Assembly (NCBI GenBank): GCA_030430835.1
Contig: JAUIKJ010000158.1
Span: 1 to 6,958, forward strand
Length of the DNA stretch: 6,958 nucleotides
Direction of reading: 5' to 3'
DNA from: Candidatus Hydrogenedentota bacterium
GTDB lineage: Bacteria; Hydrogenedentota; Hydrogenedentia; Hydrogenedentales; JAEUWI01
The position numbers and the translations under genes were made by a program. Position 1 is the first letter of the stretch. Each line of letters opens with the position of its first letter. Below the pieces are notes generated by a model. It saw nothing but the letters and a program-made list of their open reading frames with translations. It made no database searches and was not told the DNA's origin. This document shows, one piece after another, positions 1 through 5,255 of the stretch.

Positions 1-1
1 T

Positions 2-37
2 AGCGGTATCGTTTTCTATATTGGTGATAAGCGGTAG
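2..37 (+). pseudogene. Possible C-terminal fragment of an AAA/DUF4143-type ATPase
   Basis: Eleven codons followed by TAG read SGIVFYIGDKR. The string GIVFYxGDK resembles a segment near the C terminus of the large family of bacterial AAA ATPases with a DUF4143 domain, where it is normally followed by about 15-20 further residues ending in a conserved tail. Here the frame stops directly after it, which would make this a truncated copy. The match is short and made from memory, and most of the gene lies outside the window, so chance similarity is quite possible. Confidence 0.2.
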
Positions 38-124
38 GAGTGAACATTGATAAAATGATGATTGATAAGGGAAGAGGTAGTTAAACTTAAAATAGTTGAC
101 ATCGAAGTTTTCAACCGTGCCATC

Positions 125-246
125 AAATTGGTTTGGTGTTGTGAGAAAAATCTAACAGACAGCCTGCGATATGCCAAGAAAATTGGTTCTTTTTTCAGTT
201 AAATTGGTTTTTTTGGTGCAAATTCGGTACTTTTTTGGAACCAATT
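125..246. repeat. AAATTGGTT repeat cluster with inverted copy
   Basis: The word AAATTGGTT occurs at 125-133, 180-188 and 201-209. A degenerate form, AAATTCGGTA, lies at 220-229. An opposite-strand copy, GAACCAATT, lies at 238-246. The copy at 181-189 (AATTGGTTC) is a perfect 9-base inverted match to 238-246, enclosing 48 bases. The copies are linked by T-runs. They could be protein-binding sites, an end of a small non-autonomous element, or AT-rich noise. The last two or three copies are spaced about 20 bases apart, roughly two helical turns. Confidence 0.45.
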
Positions 247-257
247 AAGAAATTTTT

Positions 258-485
258 ATGCAGAATCTCATGAGGATACCGCGTATCTGCTCGTGTATGT
301 CGCAGGGGTTTTTCGTGGTCCTGAATTCAACGTCCTGCGCCATAGGCAAGTGCGCTGATCAACACTACGGCGTCAGGTTTTGGTGTATTCACCGCTCAGG
401 TTGCAAAGCTGAGCCGACTGCCATGTCGGCATTGCCCAAGCCGGAAAAGGCGAAGCCGAAACAGATTGAGGTGAAGGTCAACTAA
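258..485 (+). CDS. Doubtful small ORF, 75 aa
   Basis: This ATG-to-TAA frame of 75 codons has no recognisable family. The predicted product has six cysteines in its first 50 residues and a different, lysine/proline-rich end (ALPKPEKAKPKQIEVKVN) that looks more protein-like than the start. The region before the ATG has only weak purine content (AAGAA) and no clear Shine-Dalgarno. An inner ATG at 423 would give a 20-residue peptide. It may be the degenerate end of an older gene, or not coding at all. Confidence 0.18.
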   Translation: MQNLMRIPRICSCMSQGFFVVLNSTSCAIGKCADQHYGVRFWCIHRSGCKAEPTAMSALPKPEKAKPKQIEVKVN

Positions 486-526
486 GTCCCGCAACCCAGC
501 GTTTGCATTGTAGTCTCCCTCCCCAA

Positions 527-559
527 GCCCCGGTGCGTTCTCCCTCCCCGCACCGGGGC
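527..559 (-). terminator. Perfect 11-bp GC hairpin beyond the glycosyltransferase gene
   Basis: Bases 527-537 (GCCCCGGTGCG) are exactly complementary to 549-559 (CGCACCGGGGC), with an 11-base loop. The stem begins five bases beyond the TGA of the minus-strand glycosyltransferase gene, where a transcription terminator would be expected. There is no U-tract on the minus-strand side: the RNA continues UUGGGGAGGGAG. It is therefore not a textbook intrinsic terminator. It could act as an RNA 3'-end stabiliser or a factor-assisted terminator. Confidence 0.45.
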
Positions 560-563
560 ACAT

Positions 564-1541
564 TCATTTGTCGCCGAGACGGTACATGAGAATGCCGATC
601 GTCGTCGGAAACTTCGCAAAGTAGACGTGCCCGGCATACGCCAGTGCCACTGCCCAGGATTCGCCGCGCCGGCGCACCTGCACCGCCTTCCGCAACAAGA
701 CCACCACCAGGAATCCGAGTGCGGTCGGCCATAGCGGCCACGGCCCAAAAACCGCGGCGCAAAGCAGAATAAACAGACTCACGCCCCACACGGGTATCGC
801 CTGCACCTCCCGCTGCCACAAGCCTTCATGATGTGTCCCCGCCGTCCGCGCCGCCACGCTCGCATACGATGTCCCCACGCGGATACACCGCCGCCAGTAA
901 TCCATGAACCCGCCGAAGGCCAGGTCGTGCTTGGCCATCGGTTCCCGGAGATGCCAGATACGCATCCGCTGCTCGCTGCGAATGCGCCAGCACAACAAGG
1001 GCTCCTCGCCATAGGCGATGTCCTCCGGGAATCCTCCCGCCACACGCAACACCTCCGACCGGTACATCGCCGCGCCACCGCAATAGAGCGCGTCACCCTC
1101 CGGGCTTTCCCAGTCGAGTTGCATCGCCGTGTCCAGCACCCCCGTCCGCGCCTCCTCCAGTTCACCGAAGACCACCCCAATATTCGGCTCCGACGCCAAC
1201 ACCGCCAGCGCCGCCTTCGGCCACCCCCGCTTCAGTTGCATGTCGCCATCCAGAAATTGCACGTAGCGCCCGCGCGCCGCCGCGAAGCCCCGGTTCCGGT
1301 TCTCCGCCGCACGCCGCCGCGTGCCATCGGCCAGGATCTGGTCCACACCCGCGTCCTCCACAACCGCCACCGCGCCGTCGGTGGATCCACCATCAGCGTA
1401 GATGACCTCATAGGCAATGCCCCCCAGCTCAGCCGCATGGATCGCACCAATACAGGCCGCCAAATGCGGCGCCTCGTTGTAGCCGATAACGACGAAACTC
1501 AGTACAATGCCGCCGTGTTGCCCGCTCTCCGCTTGGCTCAC
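564..1541 (-). CDS. Family 2 glycosyltransferase with C-terminal membrane segments
   Basis: This 325-residue protein is predicted to transfer a sugar from an activated nucleotide donor to a lipid-linked or surface polysaccharide acceptor at the inner face of the membrane. The GT-A fold runs over about residues 13-225. It shows an N-terminal strand with the GYNEAP turn (20-25), YADGGSTDG in the position of the usual DDGSTD (48-56), and NRNRGFAAARGRY (81-93) before the metal-binding DxD as FLDGD (96-100). The acceptor region reads GGFPEDIAYGEEPLLCWRIR (169-188), with GEE where many relatives have GED. Residues about 250-284 form one or two hydrophobic membrane segments, and about 297-318 may add another. 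The start is GTG at 1541, supported by AAAGGA five bases upstream. It is a single gene, divergent from the 721-residue protein gene. Family membership is secure; donor and acceptor cannot be read from sequence, and no other polysaccharide gene is visible. Confidence 0.92.
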   Translation of the reverse strand: MSQAESGQHGGIVLSFVVIGYNEAPHLAACIGAIHAAELGGIAYEVIYADGGSTDGAVAVVEDAGVDQILADGTRRRAAENRNRGFAAARGRYVQFLDGDMQLKRGWPKAALAVLASEPNIGVVFGELEEARTGVLDTAMQLDWESPEGDALYCGGAAMYRSEVLRVAGGFPEDIAYGEEPLLCWRIRSEQRMRIWHLREPMAKHDLAFGGFMDYWRRCIRVGTSYASVAARTAGTHHEGLWQREVQAIPVWGVSLFILLCAAVFGPWPLWPTALGFLVVVLLRKAVQVRRRGESWAVALAYAGHVYFAKFPTTIGILMYRLGDK

Positions 1542-1546
1542 AAAGG

Positions 1547-1552
1547 TCCTTT
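1547..1552 (-). promoter_or_regulatory. Ribosome binding site fixing the GTG start of the glycosyltransferase
   Basis: On the minus strand AAAGGA lies five bases before the GTG at 1541. No ATG in frame nearby has comparable support, so GTG is the preferred start. Confidence 0.6.
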
Positions 1553-1602
1553 CCTGGCGCGTTTCCGGGGCTTCCTCCCATGATCAGGGCGGGCCATCGA
1601 AA

Positions 1603-1631
1603 AGCATGTTATACGAAATGTGCAATATGCT
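1603..1631. promoter_or_regulatory. Imperfect palindrome in the divergent gap, possible operator
   Basis: The 29-base segment is centred on 1617, with outer arms AGCAT (1603-1607) and ATGCT (1627-1631). Nine of its 14 base pairs match when folded on itself. It is an AT-rich dip in a GC-rich background, lies between two divergent genes, and contains -10-like words such as TTATAC and TACACT (1631-1636). A shared promoter/operator region is plausible, but I see no good -35 partner at standard spacing. Confidence 0.3.
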
Positions 1632-1681
1632 ACACTGTCGGGGTGCGGTGCGGAAAGCGCCGGTAGTTAACAGGTTACAGC

Positions 1682-1686
1682 AGGAG
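1682..1686 (+). promoter_or_regulatory. Ribosome binding site of the 721-residue protein gene
   Basis: AGGAG lies ten bases before the ATG at 1697. The spacing is on the long side, but it is the only strong purine-rich motif in the leader and supports this ATG as the start. Confidence 0.55.
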
Positions 1687-1696
1687 CCGAGTCTGG

Positions 1697-3862
1697 ATGA
1701 GTTACGGGGATCGGACACTCTTCGGCACGCAGGTCGAGCGCGCACAGCGCCGCTCTTCCGGACGTGGCAAACGGAAAAGTGCCCGCGGTGGCGGGGCCCG
1801 CCCCACCCCCAAGCCGTCCACCACACCGGCGAAGGCACCAGCAAGCGCGCAGGCCGCAACGGAGTCTATCGAGGACATCCTCCGCGAAACCCGCGAGGCG
1901 GAGCAGGTCCACCGCGCACGCCTCGAAGCGCGCATTGCAGAACTGGAGCGCGAACTTAAGGAAGCCCGCGCGGCGGCAGCGGCCACGCCGGTCGCGAAAC
2001 CCGACCTCGGCTTCCTCGATCTTCAGGCCACCCTCGCCGCGCAGCAGGTCGAGCAGCAACACCGCGAAGCGCTCGACCTCTTCCTGACCGAAGCCTCACT
2101 GCGCGCGGACGACGAAGAACGCTTCAAGGAAATCGTCGCTGGCCCGGCCCTGATCCCGACGCTGCTTGACGCGCCCGAAGCGGTGCCCGCGACCCCGCGC
2201 CCGGCCCCGAAATCCGCGGCATCGAACGACATTCAGGAGCGCCTCGAATCGGCGACGGTCGCCATGGAAGCGGCCGAGGCCCGCGCCGCACACAACGCGA
2301 CGCAGGTCAAGCGCCTCACCGAAGAACTCATGTCCGCGCGCCAGGAACAGATGCGCACCGCGACCCGCCTCCGCGATCTCGAAGAGCGTCTCCGCAAGGC
2401 AGAAGCACGCACAGGCATCGTCGAAGACCGTGCCGAAGCCGTACCGCCGAAATCGGAGAAGCCCGACCACTCCATGCCGCTGCCCCTCGTGGAAGCCAAT
2501 CCGGAAATCGAAACCGGGACCGACGGCGGTGCCGAGGCCGCGGAAAGCCTTGATTCGGACGGGACGCCCGGCGATCTCCTGGATCAGCACGTGGCACCCG
2601 GGCACATTGAAGACCCGGGAAATACCCTGTCGCTGGACGACGCCCCCGAGGATGCCGTCTTCGAGGAACTCGCGGCCGCGCCGGACATCGCGATCAACGA
2701 TGTCGCCGAAGCCTTCGATGCGCCAGTCGAAATGGCCGCGCCGGAACCGGAGGCGGAAGACGAGCCCGGCCTGGAACGTGAAACGGAATCCGACGCGACC
2801 GACGGGCCGGGCGATGCGCCCTCCTCCAAATCCCCCATCGACGCGCTGGCCGATGTGCTCAGCGAGTGGGATGAACCGCGCAAGAAAAAGGATCACCCGA
2901 GCCGGGCCGAAGCCGAGTCGCCCCTGGGCGAACCGGCCACAACGGAGTCCGAAGCGGAACCGGATATCGCAGAAGCCCTCGCTTCCTGGAGCCGAGGCGA
3001 ACTGAAGAAGCCCCCCGCGCCCGACATCGAAGACTTTGTAAAGGATCTTGATCGCGCCGCCATCGATACCACCGACGCGCCGGCGCTCGAATCGGACACG
3101 GACGGAATCTCCCTGGAAGATGCCCTGTCGAACTGGGGTGCGAGTGACACCGGTGCCGAGGCTTCGCCCGTGGAAGAATCCGCGCCCGCGATGGAAGACG
3201 ATCTGCAGACGGCGGAAGCGGATCAGGACGCTGCCGCATCTCCACAGGACGACGACCCCTTTGGGGAGCCCGGTGCAGCATCCCCATCGCCCGAAGCCCT
3301 GGATGCCGTGACGGCTGAGGCGTCGCCTGATGCCGATCCCCCCGACGCAGTTGTCGGCGAGCCGGACTCCCCCTTTGATACGCCCGTATCTGCGGATGAC
3401 ATTCCGGATCCGGACACCCTCGTGGTGACGGAAGAGGACGCAGACGAAACGGCCCACGAAGCGATCGTGGCTGAGGAATCCCCAGCCGAGATCGAGGTCA
3501 CGGCGGAACCGGAAACGCAAACAGATCCCGAGACCATTGCTGCGGAGGAGATTGAAGCCCCGCCAGTCGAAGTGCTGGACGCGGATGCGGAACAGGACTT
3601 CGAGCCGGATCCCGCCCCGCCGCAGCACGAAGCGCCCATTGCCGCACGCGCGCGAGACAATGCCACGCGCATCAACGAGAATCTCCAGCAATGGAGCGGC
3701 CTCCAGGGCGCACGCCCGCGTCCGCGCAAAGACACGCCGGCGCATGAAACGGCGCCCGTCGCCGCTTCGGCCGATTCCCCCAAGGCCCCGCGCGACGACG
3801 ACCGCCGTGAGCAGGGAAAGAAAGCCATGGTCGACGCCCTGCTCAAGTTCATGGGCAAGTAA
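1697..3862 (+). CDS. Large acidic, largely disordered coiled-coil protein with four repeated LxDxLxxW motifs
   Basis: I do not recognise a family for this 721-residue protein. The first 50 residues are basic and flexible (SGRGKRKSARGGG at 21-33). Two segments look like coiled coil: about 55-97, rich in heptad-like E/R/L, and about 178-238. Residues about 120-160 may be a small helical bundle. From about 250 to 645 the chain is strongly acidic and rich in A, P, D, E and T, typical of disorder. All four tryptophans lie in one short motif, [LI]-x-[DE]-x-L-x-x-W, ending at W391, W431, W480 and W666. The C terminus MVDALLKFMGK is an amphipathic helix that fits the motif loosely with F for W. There is no signal peptide or membrane segment, so it is probably cytoplasmic. 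It leads a likely three-gene operon, with 18 bases to the next gene. The pattern suggests a scaffold with several docking peptides, possibly nucleic-acid-associated through its basic N terminus; that is inference. Confidence 0.85.
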   Translation: MSYGDRTLFGTQVERAQRRSSGRGKRKSARGGGARPTPKPSTTPAKAPASAQAATESIEDILRETREAEQVHRARLEARIAELERELKEARAAAAATPVAKPDLGFLDLQATLAAQQVEQQHREALDLFLTEASLRADDEERFKEIVAGPALIPTLLDAPEAVPATPRPAPKSAASNDIQERLESATVAMEAAEARAAHNATQVKRLTEELMSARQEQMRTATRLRDLEERLRKAEARTGIVEDRAEAVPPKSEKPDHSMPLPLVEANPEIETGTDGGAEAAESLDSDGTPGDLLDQHVAPGHIEDPGNTLSLDDAPEDAVFEELAAAPDIAINDVAEAFDAPVEMAAPEPEAEDEPGLERETESDATDGPGDAPSSKSPIDALADVLSEWDEPRKKKDHPSRAEAESPLGEPATTESEAEPDIAEALASWSRGELKKPPAPDIEDFVKDLDRAAIDTTDAPALESDTDGISLEDALSNWGASDTGAEASPVEESAPAMEDDLQTAEADQDAAASPQDDDPFGEPGAASPSPEALDAVTAEASPDADPPDAVVGEPDSPFDTPVSADDIPDPDTLVVTEEDADETAHEAIVAEESPAEIEVTAEPETQTDPETIAAEEIEAPPVEVLDADAEQDFEPDPAPPQHEAPIAARARDNATRINENLQQWSGLQGARPRPRKDTPAHETAPVAASADSPKAPRDDDRREQGKKAMVDALLKFMGK

Positions 3863-3880
3863 GTGGCCGCACGGTAGGCC

Positions 3881-4573
3881 ATGAGCAAACTCGCCCTCAC
3901 CTGTGATTGTGGCCAGGAAATGGCCGTCCCCGAGAATGCCATCGGCAAGAAGGGCCTGTGCCCTGCCTGTGGTGCCGACATCCGTATCACGGAAAAGAAC
4001 ACGCTTCCCTGGCGCAAGCGCCGGGGCGGCGGACTGCTTGCCCTCGCGCGGGCCGGTGGACCGCCCGCGTTGCGCGACGCGCAGGACGAGGACGCCGCCG
4101 CTCGCCAGTTCGCCGAGGCGGTCGATCTATACAACCAACGCCGCTACGCCGAAGCCCTCACCGTATTGAACGCCTTGCAGGGAAGCTATCCCGGCAACCC
4201 GCATATCGAAGCGGCGCAAGGCCAATGCGCCCTCGCCCTTCAGCGCAGCGCGGGCGCTGGCACGCGCTACGCCGGTGCAACCATTCCCCAGGATATCTTG
4301 AGCCCGGAGCTGGTCAAGAGCGTCGTGCTCGACAAGATGCTCAATGCCGGCACCGACGATGCCCAATTGCACGCGGCCGATCTCGCGGCACGCCTGCTCG
4401 GCATGTACGGTCCCCTGACCGCCTATTCGGATGCGGAGGACGACCCGCCCGAGGTCTTACTCTCCAAACCGGCGCGCGCCAAGCGCACCCCGGCCAAGAA
4501 ACCGGCCACCCGGAAGAAGGCCGCCGCCACCCGCAACGGACCACAAAGCACCCCAAAGGAAGAGATCCGCTAA
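3881..4573 (+). CDS. Zinc-ribbon / TPR-like protein with basic C-terminal tail
   Basis: This 230-residue protein has three parts. Residues 1-40 form a compact zinc ribbon with C8, C10, C27 and C30 as ligands (TCDCGQ then LCPACG), separated by the PENAIGKKG spacer common to this ribbon style. Residues about 72-122 are a helix-turn-helix repeat of TPR type, with YNQRRYAEAL and YPGNPHIEAAQGQCALAL as its hallmarks. Residues about 134-180 are further helical and ungrouped. The tail, about 196-220, is rich in K, A, P, T and R, like histone H1 tails, and could bind nucleic acid or acidic protein. The ATG at 3881 has only a weak AGG close upstream. The gene sits 18 bases after the acidic protein gene and four bases before the membrane protein gene, so they are probably co-transcribed. 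A basic-tailed adaptor beside a very acidic partner suggests a complex, which is inference. I know no named function. Confidence 0.85.
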   Translation: MSKLALTCDCGQEMAVPENAIGKKGLCPACGADIRITEKNTLPWRKRRGGGLLALARAGGPPALRDAQDEDAAARQFAEAVDLYNQRRYAEALTVLNALQGSYPGNPHIEAAQGQCALALQRSAGAGTRYAGATIPQDILSPELVKSVVLDKMLNAGTDDAQLHAADLAARLLGMYGPLTAYSDAEDDPPEVLLSKPARAKRTPAKKPATRKKAAATRNGPQSTPKEEIR

Positions 4574-4577
4574 TCCC

Positions 4578-5255
4578 ATGCAGCCATTGTTCACGCAAAT
4601 CCGCCGCCTCATCCCCGTCCTGCTGATCGTCTATATCCCGGTCACCCTGATCCTCGCGGTACTGGTGCTCATTTGGTATCGCGGCGGCGACATCTCACAC
4701 TTCACCCGTGATCCCCTCGCCATCGTGGAAACGGAGTTGCTCAAGATTCAGCGGGAGCCGGACGCGGGCATCCACGATCTGGCAAGACTCAACCTGCCCT
4801 TCTATATCGGCACGGTATCCAATCTTGGGGTATTGCTCTGGTGTGGCACGGCCGCCATCGCGCTCTTTGCCGCCGCGTTCGGCACGCGCCCCGGCAATCC
4901 CTATCCCCGCGGTATGTTCGTCTGGGTCGCGCTTATTTCGGCCGTCTTCCTCTTTGACGATCTCTTTCTCTTGCACGAGCGTGCACTGCCGGTCTATTTC
5001 GGCCTGAGCGAGAAATGGCTCTTCGCGGTCTATGCCCTGACCATCGCCGGCTTTCTGCTGCGCTACTGGCGCGCCATCCTGAAGTCGGACTACTTGCTCC
5101 TCGGTCTCGCCTTCGGGCTCTTCGCCATGTCGCTTGGTATCGATCTGATTCCAAACGCAATCCCGCAGCCGCACTTCTTCGAGGACGGCGCCAAGTTTGC
5201 CGGCATCGCCGCATGGACCGCCTATCACGTCCGCAACGCGGCCGCTACGGAATAA
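4578..5255 (+). CDS. Multi-pass membrane protein of unknown function with DDxxLLHE motif
   Basis: This 225-residue integral membrane protein starts at the ATG at 4578, four bases after the preceding stop. A longer in-frame reading from 4431 would add 49 arginine/proline-rich residues that are an out-of-frame shadow of the previous gene. Hydrophobic segments lie at about 11-34, 76-100, 112-133, 146-163 and 170-190, with a weaker one at about 205-217. Between the first two is a soluble loop of about 40 residues. Polar residues sit in or at the membrane: LFDDLFLLHE (125-134, with D127, D128, H133, E134) and HFFEDGAKFAGIAAW (199-213, with H199, E202, D203, K206). Such clustered acidic and His residues suggest a metal site or catalytic centre, but I cannot assign an enzyme. 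It is the third gene of the likely operon, and its end overlaps the convergent aminopeptidase gene by 11 bases. Confidence 0.85.
   Translation: MQPLFTQIRRLIPVLLIVYIPVTLILAVLVLIWYRGGDISHFTRDPLAIVETELLKIQREPDAGIHDLARLNLPFYIGTVSNLGVLLWCGTAAIALFAAAFGTRPGNPYPRGMFVWVALISAVFLFDDLFLLHERALPVYFGLSEKWLFAVYALTIAGFLLRYWRAILKSDYLLLGLAFGLFAMSLGIDLIPNAIPQPHFFEDGAKFAGIAAWTAYHVRNAAATE

Larger units (their letters stand above)
1..563. other. Gene-poor left end with AT-rich island
   Basis: I find no convincing gene in this stretch. Bases 1-240 are about 35% G+C by direct count (84 of 240), far below the GC-rich coding DNA that follows, and composition rises from about 290 onward. The AT-rich part holds repeated AAATTGGTT words and T-tracts. 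The plus frame beginning at base 2 reads SGIVFYIGDKR and then stops at 35-37, which could be the end of a gene entering from the left. The next open stretch in that frame, 62-202, has no good start. A weak 75-codon frame lies at 258-485 and a strong hairpin at 527-559. The composition suggests acquired or decayed DNA, which is inference; I see no transposase, integrase or tRNA. Confidence 0.6.

Noticed and set aside
62..202. A 46-codon open stretch in the AT-rich island
   Set aside because: It can start only at a TTG directly after two stops, with no ribosome site and no recognisable product.
125..246. The AAATTGGTT cluster as a CRISPR array
   Set aside because: The repeats are only nine bases long and irregularly spaced (55, 21 and 19 bases), one is inverted, and no cas gene is present.
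181..250. The inverted repeat with T-runs as an intrinsic terminator
   Set aside because: The stem is AT-rich with a 48-base loop, and the T-runs are inside the loop, not after the stem.
828..1583. A 251-codon plus-strand frame opposite the glycosyltransferase gene
   Set aside because: It is rich in R, H and P with no recognisable domain, while the minus strand carries a clear GT-A fold.
2096..3745. A 549-codon open frame on the minus strand opposite the acidic protein gene
   Set aside because: Its product is a G/R/F-rich string with no family features and no ribosome site. Long antisense frames are expected opposite GC-rich, GAx/GCx-rich coding DNA, and the plus frame has a proper start, coiled coils and operon context.
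4431..4577. N-terminal extension of the membrane protein to an upstream ATG
   Set aside because: The 49 added residues are an out-of-frame R/P-rich reading of the zinc-ribbon gene. The ATG at 4578 begins a natural membrane-protein N terminus.
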